A stretch of 64,000 nucleotides of DNA. It comes from Bacteroidales bacterium (lineage in GTDB: Bacteria > Bacteroidota > Bacteroidia > Bacteroidales > UBA932). A program made the position numbers and the translations under genes. Numbering within the stretch: position 1 is the first letter of the stretch; each line of letters opens with the position of its first letter. Shown here piece after piece: positions 8,138 to 16,212 of this stretch. The notes under the pieces were generated by a model. It was not told where the DNA came from and did not search any database. It was given only the letters and a program-made list of their open reading frames with translations. The stretch is taken from the NCBI GenBank assembly GCA_017443845.1, contig JAFSXX010000017.1, positions 1 through 64,000 of the forward strand, given 5' to 3'.

Positions 8138-8703
8138 TACTTTGCCAACATTGCAGCCACCTTGGCATCGAGAGCCTCGGGCTTGACGGTGGGAGCGTAA
8201 CGCTCGATCTTCTTGCCGTCGCGGCTGATGAGGAACTTGGAGAAGTTCCACTTGATGGCACCACTGCCCAGGAATCCCTTGGTCTCGGACTTGAGATACT
8301 TGTAGATGGGGTGCGCGCCCTCTCCGTTGACCTCGATCTTCTTCATCAGGGGGAAGGTAACGCCGTGGTTGAGGCGGCAGAATTCCGCGATCTCCTCATC
8401 GGTGCCGGGTTCCTGATGCGCGAACTGGTCGCAGGGGAAGCCGATCACTACGAGTCCCTGGTCCTTGTACTTCTTCCAGAGGGCCTCGAGGCCGTCATAC
8501 TGAGGGGTGAAGCCGCATTTGGAAGCGGTGTTGACAATAAGCAGGACTTTGCCCTGATAATCTGCGAAATTAACTTCTTCGCCCTTGTTGTTCAGGGCCT
8601 TGAAATCATAAATAGTTGCCATACCTTTGTTCTGGTTTTGTGCGTTGGCGGAGAATCCGAAAAGCAGGACACCTGCCAGCAACGCGATATGAGACAATTT
8701 CAT
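8137..8703 (-). CDS. Glutathione peroxidase-family protein, exported
   Basis: This 188-residue thiol peroxidase carries a signal peptide (MKLSHIALLAGVLLFGFSANA), so it should act in the periplasm, which is not the commonest location. The peroxidatic cysteine is Cys63 in NTASKCGFTPQY. The family motif FPCDQFAHQEPG supplies a second cysteine near 98 that can act as resolving residue in thioredoxin-dependent members, and the active-site Trp is in IKWNFSKF. There is no selenocysteine. Reduction of H2O2 or organic peroxides is the family reaction. It is coupled to the OhrR-like gene downstream. Confidence 0.93.
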   Translation of the reverse strand: MKLSHIALLAGVLLFGFSANAQNQNKGMATIYDFKALNNKGEEVNFADYQGKVLLIVNTASKCGFTPQYDGLEALWKKYKDQGLVVIGFPCDQFAHQEPGTDEEIAEFCRLNHGVTFPLMKKIEVNGEGAHPIYKYLKSETKGFLGSGAIKWNFSKFLISRDGKKIERYAPTVKPEALDAKVAAMLAK

Positions 8704-8722
8704 TATTTATTGGGCTGGTGGA

Positions 8723-9178
8723 TTAAAGCTGTTTTACGAGCCAGTTCTGGAGACCGATCTTCTCGATGAGGTCGAGCTGCTGCTCCATCCAGAACATATC
8801 GTCCTCTTCGTCGAGGGCGTAAGCCTTGAGGATATCGTAGGTCTTGAAGTCATCTGCGAGAGTAGCGGTGAGGGCGATGAGATTGGGAACCTCACGGTGC
8901 GAAATCTCAAGGTCAGCCTTGATGAATTCCACGGGATCGGTATAAACGGGCTGCTCGGGAACTGCCTCAAGCTTGGGGGTTGCGCCGAGGTCGAGGATCC
9001 TCTCGTTGAACTGGTCTACCCAGCCCATCTCTTCGTCAGCGTGGCCGGCATATTTCTCTGCGAGTTTGCCGAAACCCTGGTCTGCGAAAATCTTGCTCTG
9101 TACCCTGTGTCCGTAAGACTGTGCTGCGAGGCCTGTTGCGTATGCCTGAAGCACCTGAATTGATTTGTTCTTGTCCAT
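8723..9178 (-). CDS. Ferritin-like / bacterioferritin-type protein
   Basis: This 151-residue all-helical protein has the ferritin-like four-helix pattern with spaced carboxylates and histidines: YGHRVQSKIFADQG, YAGHADEEMGWVDQFNERI, LEISHREVPNL and YALDEEDDMFWMEQQLDLIE. These HADEE and DEEDDMFWMEQQ segments resemble the di-iron ligands of bacterioferritins. It is probably an iron-storing or ferroxidase shell in the cytoplasm. A Dps-like or other ferritin subfamily cannot be excluded. It has its own strong promoter 40 bases upstream and lies just ahead of the peroxidase, in the same direction. Confidence 0.85.
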   Translation of the reverse strand: MDKNKSIQVLQAYATGLAAQSYGHRVQSKIFADQGFGKLAEKYAGHADEEMGWVDQFNERILDLGATPKLEAVPEQPVYTDPVEFIKADLEISHREVPNLIALTATLADDFKTYDILKAYALDEEDDMFWMEQQLDLIEKIGLQNWLVKQL

Positions 9179-9224
9179 TGTTGTTTGATTTTTATGTGTT
9201 TATTAATTTATATCGTTCACGACA

Positions 9225-9255
9225 CAAAGTTAGGCATTATTTTTTATTGCGCAAA
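9225..9255 (-). promoter_or_regulatory. Promoter of the ferritin gene
   Basis: On the minus strand TTTG (9255-9252), a 19-bp spacer and TAACTTTG (9232-9225) match the Bacteroidetes primary-sigma consensus exactly. The predicted start is near 9219, giving a leader of about 40 bases. Confidence 0.85.
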
Positions 9256-9329
9256 TATTTTTTGATTTTTTTTGAACCCGTTTTGCATCCATTGGGCGGC
9301 GACACAGGGTGGAAGCCGGCGGGAAGAAC

Positions 9330-11282
9330 CTAAGCCACAGGCTCCGGATTTAGCGGCACGGTAAAGACAAACCGCGCGCCGCCGGTATAGGAAGTATCCA
9401 GCCAGACGCGGCCGCCCATCCTCTCCGAGATCTCGCGGCAGATACTGAGCCCCAGGCCAGTCCCCTGCACGAACTCATTGAGTTTGGTAAATCGATTGAA
9501 AATCGCCTCGGCCTGGTCGGCAGGAACACCGGTTCCTGTATCCTCGACCGCAAAGGTCATATAACCGGGATTAGAAGTCGTCGAGGTCGTCAGGGTGATG
9601 GTCCCCTCCGCCGTATGCTTGCAGGCATTGGTCAGGAAGTTGACCAGAATCTGCTGTACGCGTCCGGGATCGGTCCTGAACCAGTACGGCTCCTCGGTTT
9701 CGGGCTTGAAGATCATCTGGACTCCGGGCTGGAGCCTGTGCTCCGCGCTGCTCATCGCGGTCCGGCACATCGAGAGGCACTCGCTATCCTCGATGGTGAT
9801 CTTATACTTGCCGGAATCCATCGACGAAGCATTGAGGATGTCGTCCAGAAGCATATTAAGCATCTTGGTATTGTTGATGATATGCTGTGAGAACTCCTCT
9901 TTCTCCTGGCTGGAGAAGACATCGTCGGGCAGCGAGAGCAGCTGCGAGAAGCCCACGATGGCATTCAGCGGCGTACGCACCTCGTGGCTCATATTCTGGA
10001 CAAAGCGAGTCTTTGCCTCATTCGCGAGACGCACTGTCTCGTTGGCTTCCTTGAGTTTCGCAATCATCTCCTCATCTTTCTTCTTGCTCTTGCGCAGCGA
10101 ATTCATCTGGAAGAGTGTAAAAAGGAGCGCACCAAGCAGTATGACGGCAATCAGGATGGCGATAATCATAGTCGTGCGGGCAAGGTCCCGTTTACTCTCG
10201 AGGAGATTCTCCGTCAGGGTCGTATTGCCGAGATGCGCGTTCATCTCTGCCAGGTTCGCCATTCCGACTTTCGATAGATTCCGTTCAAGCCTCCTCACGA
10301 GCTGCTTCTCGAGCTCAAAGGCAAGCCTTCCGTTGTCATAAACTTCAGCGATATTGGCCAGGAACTTGACATTGCGCGACGAAACGAGGGTATCCACAAC
10401 CTCTTTGGGGTCTATATTGCGTCCATCTATAAGTTTGTCAACGGCATCGAAAAACTTCGGATGTGCGATACGGGCGGTCGGGAAAGCCTTGTCGCCGAGA
10501 CACTCATCAGCCTTATGACGGTACAGCCGGTAATCTTTCTGGAGCGCGGCGCGGACGGCAATGTAAAAATTGGCCCTTGTCGTATCAAGATGGGTGGAAG
10601 CCGTCTTGACCGCCTTGTCTATACATATATACATCGAGTCGCTGGCCACCGGATAGGTATCGGAAAGGTCGCAGTATAGGCGGCTGGGAGACTGCCTCCG
10701 GATACTGGGATCCTTGCTGTTCTCATACGTATCAAGCGCCTCGCGGATATAGGTCCTCGAGGTTATGTAATCCTCTCGCTCCCGGTAAAGGGCAATCAGA
10801 TACTTGGAGGTGTACCATATGCCGAATTCGTCGTGCTTTTTGGTAGCATATTCGTGGGCGTCCTCGACGATACGCATCGCGACAGCCTTCTGGCCGTGGT
10901 TGTAATAGTAATTCTGAACGATCTCCAGACCATAGTAATAATACTGCATGTATCCGTTTTTCTCGGACATCCTCAGCACCATATCCTTGGCATCCTCAAC
11001 ACGCATATTGTCCTCGACGGTAGGAGTCCTTACCTTGGAGAGGCTCTTGGTGATATTTTTGAGTTCCGTAACATAATACAGCACCTCGGCCTTCTTGTCC
11101 CCGTATTGCAGTGCGCTCTTCAGGAGAGAATCCCCGTGCGCCCTGTACTCCGGCGTACCTACTGTCAGTTCGGCATTGCTGAAGTGACGGTAACACTCGT
11201 CGTTCAAATCATAGGGATTGCCCTGCCCTGCGGCCGTCAGGCCAATGAGGCATAGCGTCAGAATGAGAAGATATCTTTTCAT
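9330..11282 (-). CDS. TPR-containing sensor histidine kinase
   Basis: The 650-residue protein has a signal sequence (LLILTLCLIGLTAAGQ), an extracytoplasmic alpha-helical TPR-like sensor region (about 25-365) and one membrane helix near 373-398 (TTMIIAILIAVILLGALLF). A coiled-coil linker leads to a HisKA domain with the phospho-accepting His in FVQNMSHEVRTPLNAIVGF (about 428-446). The HATPase domain has N box LVNFLTNACKHTAEG, G1 DTGTGVP and G2 GTGLGLSI. No receiver is fused. It closes an operon that begins with a single-domain response regulator, the likely partner. The signal sensed is unknown. Confidence 0.92.
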   Translation of the reverse strand: MKRYLLILTLCLIGLTAAGQGNPYDLNDECYRHFSNAELTVGTPEYRAHGDSLLKSALQYGDKKAEVLYYVTELKNITKSLSKVRTPTVEDNMRVEDAKDMVLRMSEKNGYMQYYYYGLEIVQNYYYNHGQKAVAMRIVEDAHEYATKKHDEFGIWYTSKYLIALYREREDYITSRTYIREALDTYENSKDPSIRRQSPSRLYCDLSDTYPVASDSMYICIDKAVKTASTHLDTTRANFYIAVRAALQKDYRLYRHKADECLGDKAFPTARIAHPKFFDAVDKLIDGRNIDPKEVVDTLVSSRNVKFLANIAEVYDNGRLAFELEKQLVRRLERNLSKVGMANLAEMNAHLGNTTLTENLLESKRDLARTTMIIAILIAVILLGALLFTLFQMNSLRKSKKKDEEMIAKLKEANETVRLANEAKTRFVQNMSHEVRTPLNAIVGFSQLLSLPDDVFSSQEKEEFSQHIINNTKMLNMLLDDILNASSMDSGKYKITIEDSECLSMCRTAMSSAEHRLQPGVQMIFKPETEEPYWFRTDPGRVQQILVNFLTNACKHTAEGTITLTTSTTSNPGYMTFAVEDTGTGVPADQAEAIFNRFTKLNEFVQGTGLGLSICREISERMGGRVWLDTSYTGGARFVFTVPLNPEPVA

Positions 11283-11294
11283 AGCATCCTTATT

Positions 11295-11726
11295 TTAAAT
11301 GTGTCCGCCCCCTGTGGCCTTGAGCTCCTCATCCACCTTGTTCTTTTCATCCATCAGCAGCTGCAGGAGCCAGTCCTTCTGCTCTTCGGCCAGGCCGAGG
11401 TCGCGGCAAGCGCTCTCGTAGCGGTTGATAACGGCCTCCTGATAGCGGTGATACACCATCGAACGGCGGATCTCATCCTCGATGGTCTCGTGCTCTATCT
11501 TGTAGCTCTCCTCGAAGTACTCTTTGTAAACCTTCTCCGAGGAATAATTGAGGCAGAAATAGAAGAGTCCCGATGCCAGAATGACAATCCCGAGGATACC
11601 CAGCAGCAGGGGAACCTTCTGGATCAGTCCCAGCATACCCAGGGATGCGCCGGCCAGAAAGAGTACGAAGGCCGTCAGTTCGTTTTTGTAATATTTGAAT
11701 AGTGAAGAAAGCTTTTTCTGTTTCAT
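11295..11726 (-). CDS. Small membrane protein in the two-component operon
   Basis: I do not recognise the 143-residue product. It starts with a short basic segment, has two closely spaced hydrophobic helices (about 15-33 ELTAFVLFLAGASLGMLG, and 40-58 LLLGILGIVILASGLFYFC), then a long charged helical tail (about 65-140) rich in Glu, Lys and Arg. The topology suggests a helical hairpin with a cytoplasmic coiled coil. Its start overlaps the preceding stop by four bases, so it is coupled to the kinase-less TPR protein, and it may help assemble that sensor complex. That role is inferred only from position. Confidence 0.7.
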   Translation of the reverse strand: MKQKKLSSLFKYYKNELTAFVLFLAGASLGMLGLIQKVPLLLGILGIVILASGLFYFCLNYSSEKVYKEYFEESYKIEHETIEDEIRRSMVYHRYQEAVINRYESACRDLGLAEEQKDWLLQLLMDEKNKVDEELKATGGGHI

Positions 11727-13060
11727 AACTGGAATGTATTGGACTTTCTGTTCTGCATTATCTTGACTTTAAGGGCATTCTCGGCCTCTTTGGAGTCGAG
11801 GGCCTTCTGGTATGCGCGGCGCGCCACCAGCATCTGGCTGTTCTTGCGGCGCATCTCGTCGAGGTTCTGCCGCAGGCGCCACTGCGACATCAGTATGGAG
11901 AAGAAAGCGATGGCGAACATAACCAGGAAGCCCAGCAGGATGGTTATCTGGTTCTGCGATTTGAGGCGCTCGGCATCCTGCCTAAGCTGCGCATTGTTCA
12001 TCTCGGCGTCGAGGATCGCCATATCCTCGTTCTGCACTTTGATATATATGGAATCCTTCTCGGCCATAAGGCTGTCGAGTTCGCAATATGCGGGCTGCCA
12101 GGTCCCGGTCGCGGCATAAATGGCGTGCTTGAGATCGTGCCTGCGGCGCGCGGTCCCAAGGGAGTCGGCCTTTGCGAGAGCCTCCTCGAAGAGCCCTTTG
12201 GAACGCAGATATGCCACATCCATCTCGAAACGGGAGTCTCCGTCGGCCTGGACACTGTAGAGCGGGTCGCTTATGAGGGAATCGTATGTCTCCCAGAATG
12301 TATCCCAATCCTGCTTGGCATTGTAAAGATAGGCGCGCGTCATACGGGTCTTGACCTTCAGGGATGGGAAGAATTCCTGATATTCCTCCGCCTTGAGGCA
12401 AAACTCCTCCGCCTTCCGGAACTCATTCATCTTTATGTACTCCTGGGCGATGAGGATATAGAGATTGGGGAGTTCCTGCTCGGCCTTGGCCTCCTTGCAG
12501 TAATCCGCGGCCTTGGTGAAATTGTTTATGGCCAGGTAGGAATTGGTGCGGTAGCTCTGTATCAGGCCCACGATCCTGTGGGCGTACATCCTGCCGAGGG
12601 CGCTGTTGACCTCGCTTGCCAGACGCTCCATCGCGCGCGCCTCCAGCATAGCGTCAGAGGCTCTGCCGATGTGGATCAGGAACTGGCAATACTCGTGGAT
12701 GACAGGATAATAGAACGACCTCGTGTCGCGGTCCTTCTTACCCTCCACCAGCATCTTTATCTCGGCCACGGCCTCATCCATCCTCTCATAATCCCCTTCC
12801 GCGAAGCGGACCGGAAACTCGAGGTTCAGGCCGAGGCATTTATAGCGGAAGTCATCCTTGAAGATGCCGTAGCGGTAAAGCGAGTCGGCATACGCGAGGT
12901 TGCCGGCGTTGAACTGCTGCATGCGGCAATAGGCATAGCGCTCGAAGAGTTCCTTGTCGATTTTCAGGCGATTGACAATCTGGGCACTCCCCTGGCGCGG
13001 CGCCAGCAGAAACAGCAGCAGGAACGCCACCCGTAAAAGGTATGGACCCCGACGCATCAT
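11723..13060 (-). CDS. TPR sensor-like membrane protein lacking a kinase domain
   Basis: This 445-residue protein has the same plan as the sensor part of the histidine kinase in its operon: signal sequence (LLRVAFLLLFLLAPRQGSAQ), a long helical TPR-like region with paired Tyr/Ala positions (about 30-340), a coiled segment, one membrane helix (about 375-395, ITILLGFLVMFAIAFF) and a cytoplasmic coiled coil. It stops at ALKVKIMQNRKSNTFQL, just where a HisKA domain starts (compare TRFVQNMSHEVRTPL in the kinase). It therefore looks like a sensor truncated before its kinase. It may heterodimerise with the kinase, or be a decayed kinase. It overlaps the response regulator gene by four bases. Confidence 0.82.
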   Translation of the reverse strand: MMRRGPYLLRVAFLLLFLLAPRQGSAQIVNRLKIDKELFERYAYCRMQQFNAGNLAYADSLYRYGIFKDDFRYKCLGLNLEFPVRFAEGDYERMDEAVAEIKMLVEGKKDRDTRSFYYPVIHEYCQFLIHIGRASDAMLEARAMERLASEVNSALGRMYAHRIVGLIQSYRTNSYLAINNFTKAADYCKEAKAEQELPNLYILIAQEYIKMNEFRKAEEFCLKAEEYQEFFPSLKVKTRMTRAYLYNAKQDWDTFWETYDSLISDPLYSVQADGDSRFEMDVAYLRSKGLFEEALAKADSLGTARRRHDLKHAIYAATGTWQPAYCELDSLMAEKDSIYIKVQNEDMAILDAEMNNAQLRQDAERLKSQNQITILLGFLVMFAIAFFSILMSQWRLRQNLDEMRRKNSQMLVARRAYQKALDSKEAENALKVKIMQNRKSNTFQL

Positions 13061-13482
13061 TTGCTGGCAGACTTGGCTTCGGCGAGCTGAAGCTGCGTAA
13101 TCACGCAGGTAAGCAGTTTCTCCATTATGATCGGCTTCATAATGAAATCGTTGGCACCCTCGTTGAATCCCTTGACCACGTCCTCGTTGGAGTTGAGAGC
13201 CGAGAGAATCACTATCTGGATATCGGCGGTCGCGGGATCAGCTCTCAGGCGGCGGATCACTTCGAATCCGTCCATCACGGGCATCAGAAGGTCGAGCAGG
13301 ATGAGATCCGGCTTCTCCTGCGCCACGGCATCGAGGGCCTGCTGGCCGTTTGCCGCGGTTTTAAGCCTGAAATTGAAGCGCGAGAGCATCTTCTGGACCA
13401 GAAGGAGATTCAGGGGAATGTCGTCAACTGCAAGCACCAGGAATTTCGAATAATCCAGGTTTTGGGCATACAAAGGTATCAT
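13057..13482 (-). CDS. Single-domain response regulator
   Basis: The 141-residue protein is a receiver domain with no output domain. The acidic pair is Asp20-Asp21, the phosphorylated aspartate is Asp64 in ILLDLLMPVMDGF, and the conserved Lys follows in FIMKPI. It is first in the operon that ends with the TPR histidine kinase. It is strikingly similar to the response regulator at 36857-37258: both share LSRFNFR/LTRFNFR, KTAANG/RTAANG, the 16-residue block VILSALNSNEDVVKGF (preceded by I in both) and KPIIMEKL. Signal output is therefore probably by protein contact or onward phosphotransfer. Confidence 0.92.
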   Translation of the reverse strand: MIPLYAQNLDYSKFLVLAVDDIPLNLLLVQKMLSRFNFRLKTAANGQQALDAVAQEKPDLILLDLLMPVMDGFEVIRRLRADPATADIQIVILSALNSNEDVVKGFNEGANDFIMKPIIMEKLLTCVITQLQLAEAKSASK

Positions 13483-13539
13483 ATGTGATTGCTTTTTGGT
13501 TTAATCTTTCGCTACGGCAGTCGCGGCCGCCTTATTTTA

Positions 13540-13547
13540 CAAAGATA
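13540..13547 (-). promoter_or_regulatory. -7 box of the two-component operon
   Basis: TATCTTTG on the minus strand, 58 bases before the response regulator start, is a perfect -7 element. No clear TTTG was found 19 bases upstream. Confidence 0.5.
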
Positions 13548-13614
13548 ATCCTTTTCAAGGAAATAATTATTATCTTCGTGCAAAATAGCGAACCTTTAAG
13601 ATTATAATAGCATT

Positions 13615-14670
13615 ATGAAGCATTTCCGCATTCTTATCTGCACGGTCTGCATCGCCGTAACCGGTGCATTCGCCTCTTATGCACAGGAGAACAACTCCCA
13701 CAATTTCAACAAGATTGAAAGGATGCTCGAAGAGGTGACCATCTACCAGAGGCTGCAGGATGTAGCCATCTGCGACAAGGTCAGGATCGCAGGTCCGGCC
13801 AAGTATTATCAGGCCAAGACAGGTGTCCAGTTCCTCGATTCGCTCAGCGACAACCAACTCAAGTTCTATGCTTATGTCTTCTTCCCGAAAGATGTCAAGC
13901 AGGGAAAGAAGTATCCCCTTATCGTCTATTCCCACGGCGGAATCCACGCCCACACCGGCAATTCGGCCATCACCCATATTTGCCGTGAACTTATCGCGCA
14001 GGGCTATATCGTCATCTGCCCCGATTACCGCGGATCGACTGGTTACGGCAAAGGCTTCTACGAGGCTATAGACTACGGCGGACTGGAGAACGACGACGTG
14101 CTGGCCTGCCGCGACTATATGGTTGAAAACTATTCGATAGTGGACGAGAGCCGCATAGGCCTTCTCGGCTGGAGCCACGGAGGTATGATCTCCCTCATCA
14201 ATATCCTCAAATGGCCCGACAAGTACACCTGCGCTTACGCCGGAGTCCCGGTGAGCGACGTAACATACCGTCTCTCCTATCAGGACCCCGCATATACCAA
14301 GAACTTCACCCAGAAGTATCACGTCAACGCCACTCCCAAGGAGAACCCCGAGGAGTATGCCCGCCGCTCGCCGGTAACCTATGCCAAGAATCTCCGCAAA
14401 CCCCTGATGATCACGACTTGCGCCAATGACGACGACGTGAGTTGGACCGAGGTCAACCGCATGATCGAGGCGCTCAAGGCAGAGGGCAAGGATTTCGAAT
14501 ACGAGATCTATCCCAAGATGGTGGGCGCACACCATTTCGAGCGCATTGACATCAAGGAGGCTACCGATATCCGTTTCAAGACCTATCAGTTCCTTGCACG
14601 CTATCTCAAGCCGAAACATCCCTTCAAGAACATCGAGCAACTCCGCAAGGCCGGCTACTACTTCTACTAG
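13615..14670 (+). CDS. Exported alpha/beta hydrolase, S9 peptidase-like
   Basis: This 351-residue protein has a signal peptide (ILICTVCIAVTGAFASYAQ) and a C-terminal alpha/beta-hydrolase domain of the prolyl-oligopeptidase type. The oxyanion region is YSHGGIHAH, the substrate-side motif PDYRGSTGYGKGF is typical of S9 peptidases, the nucleophile is the Ser in GWSHGG, the acid is in CANDDDV and the His in GAHHFER. There is no beta-propeller domain, so it is shorter than dipeptidyl peptidases and could equally be an esterase. It is followed by a VanX-like dipeptidase gene after 26 bases, so peptide processing is plausible. It ends with a TAG stop. Confidence 0.87.
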   Translation: MKHFRILICTVCIAVTGAFASYAQENNSHNFNKIERMLEEVTIYQRLQDVAICDKVRIAGPAKYYQAKTGVQFLDSLSDNQLKFYAYVFFPKDVKQGKKYPLIVYSHGGIHAHTGNSAITHICRELIAQGYIVICPDYRGSTGYGKGFYEAIDYGGLENDDVLACRDYMVENYSIVDESRIGLLGWSHGGMISLINILKWPDKYTCAYAGVPVSDVTYRLSYQDPAYTKNFTQKYHVNATPKENPEEYARRSPVTYAKNLRKPLMITTCANDDDVSWTEVNRMIEALKAEGKDFEYEIYPKMVGAHHFERIDIKEATDIRFKTYQFLARYLKPKHPFKNIEQLRKAGYYFY

Positions 14671-14696
14671 TCGTTTTTAAACATTTATAAACGGAT

Positions 14697-15491
14697 ATGG
14701 CAAGATTTCACAATTATTTGCTAGGGGCGCTTCTTCCGGCGCTCCTTGCCGTTTTCTCCTGCGGCTGCAAGGCGCAGGGTCAGGAAGTGACGAACAATCA
14801 GCAGGGCAACCCCAAGGCTTGTTGTGCCGAAGCGCCACGCTACTGGAGCGTCGATGACTGGTTCCGCTGCAACCTCGGCCCGGACACCCCCAAGGAGGCC
14901 GAAATGCGTGCTGCTGGCCTTATCGACATTCACGACCTCGACTCGACATTCGCTGTCAAGATGATCTACTGCGGCCCCTATAACTTTATGGGACATCAGC
15001 TTTACCACGGCTTCACCAAGGCGATGATGCGGCCAGAACTGGCTGAGAAACTCGTCGCAGCCAACCGCAAACTCAAGGAGATGCGTCCCACGCTGAACCT
15101 TATCATATACGACGCCGCCCGTCCCATCTCCATCCAGAAGGAGATGTGGGACGCCGTAGTGGGAACCCCTGCTTCGGGATACGTGGCCAACCCCTACAAG
15201 GGGCACGGCCTGCACAATTACGGCGCCGCCGTGGATGTGGCCATCATCGACTGCACCGGCAATCCCATCCCTATGGGCTCGGAGTATGACTTCTTCGGGG
15301 CTGAGGCCCGCACCGACGACGAGGCCAATCTGCTCAAGAGCGGCAAGATCACCCGCCGCGAGCTCGACAACCGCCTCCTGCTGCGCAGGATAATGGAGGA
15401 ACAGGGCCTCAAGAGAATCACCTCCGAATGGTGGCATTTCAACCTGATGTCGGCCGAGGAGGCACAGAAGAAACTAAAGATCATAGAGTAA
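14697..15491 (+). CDS. M15D (VanX/DdpX-like) D-Ala-D-Ala dipeptidase, lipoprotein
   Basis: This 264-residue protein has an N-terminal signal with a lipobox-like end (LLAVFSC, Cys22), placing it in the envelope. The metallopeptidase motifs of the M15D family are present: HGLHNYGAAVDVAI with zinc-binding His and Asp, and EWWHFN with the catalytic Glu and last zinc-binding His. An Arg in DAARP stabilises the transition state in VanX. Family members cleave D-Ala-D-Ala or related peptidoglycan dipeptides; in commensals this is usually cell-wall recycling or nutrition and not vancomycin resistance. There is no vanHA neighbour, so no resistance claim is made. Confidence 0.9.
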   Translation: MARFHNYLLGALLPALLAVFSCGCKAQGQEVTNNQQGNPKACCAEAPRYWSVDDWFRCNLGPDTPKEAEMRAAGLIDIHDLDSTFAVKMIYCGPYNFMGHQLYHGFTKAMMRPELAEKLVAANRKLKEMRPTLNLIIYDAARPISIQKEMWDAVVGTPASGYVANPYKGHGLHNYGAAVDVAIIDCTGNPIPMGSEYDFFGAEARTDDEANLLKSGKITRRELDNRLLLRRIMEEQGLKRITSEWWHFNLMSAEEAQKKLKIIE

Positions 15492-15554
15492 GTATGCTGG
15501 CACGGAAATTGGATTATCCGCAAGCCGTATAATAATCTAAACATAATCAAAGAA

Positions 15555-16106
15555 ATGGAGAAACTCAACAAGCCCGCTATCCTCGTCGTGGATATGCTCA
15601 ATGATTTCGTTACCGGTTCGCTCGCCTGCGACCGCGGAAAAGCTATCGTTCCCGCTACCGCACGGCTTCTCAACGCCGCCCGCGAAAAGGGCGTTCCGGT
15701 TATATTCTGCAATGACTGCCATCTTCCCGGCATCGACCGCGAACTCATCATCTGGGGCGACCATGCCATCAAGGGCACTCCCGGTGCGGAGGTGATTCCC
15801 GAGCTGGAGCTTTGCGACAAGGACTTCGTGGTTCCCAAGCGCCGTTACAGCGGCTTCTTCCAGACCGACCTCGACATCCTGCTCAAGGAACTCGGTGTGA
15901 AGACCGTGATTATCACCGGCCTGCACACGCATATGTGCTGCCGCCACACCGCCGCCGACGCCTTCTGCCTTGGTTACGATGTGGTTGTCGCAAAGGAGGC
16001 TACCGATTCCTTCACCGAGGAGGACTACAAGGGCGGCCTCGCATATCTGAAGATGTGCTACGGCGCCGATGCTTTCAGCAATGATGAGCTGATCGCTATG
16101 TTCTAG
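15555..16106 (+). CDS. Isochorismatase-family cysteine hydrolase (nicotinamidase-like)
   Basis: The 183-residue protein has the cysteine-hydrolase triad: Asp13 in LVVDMLNDF, Lys95 in PKRRYSGF and Cys128 in HTHMCCRHTAADA. Length and motifs suit nicotinamidase/pyrazinamidase-like or related amidases. The metal site of true PncA (DxHxxxxxH) is not obvious after FCNDCHLPG, so the substrate is left open. It probably acts in the cytoplasm. It is followed by a strong terminator and uses a TAG stop. It may form an operon with the two envelope hydrolases before it, but the 63-base gap leaves that open. Confidence 0.88.
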   Translation: MEKLNKPAILVVDMLNDFVTGSLACDRGKAIVPATARLLNAAREKGVPVIFCNDCHLPGIDRELIIWGDHAIKGTPGAEVIPELELCDKDFVVPKRRYSGFFQTDLDILLKELGVKTVIITGLHTHMCCRHTAADAFCLGYDVVVAKEATDSFTEEDYKGGLAYLKMCYGADAFSNDELIAMF

Positions 16107-16132
16107 GCATTCTCGCTGCTATTCTATATTAG

Positions 16133-16164
16133 GCCGGGGCCCTTGGGGCTCCGGCATTTTTTTT
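16133..16164 (+). terminator. Rho-independent terminator after the isochorismatase-like gene
   Basis: A GC-rich stem (GCCGGGGCCC with GGGGCTCCGGC) is followed immediately by ATTTTTTTT. Confidence 0.85.
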
Positions 16165-16212
16165 AGACGGGTCTATTTGCCCATCACCCGGGCCATTCCA
16201 CGCCATACCAAA

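Noticed and set aside
14697..15491. Vancomycin resistance (VanX)
   Set aside because: Only a VanX-like dipeptidase is present, without ligase or dehydrogenase genes; such enzymes are common in commensals for peptidoglycan turnover.
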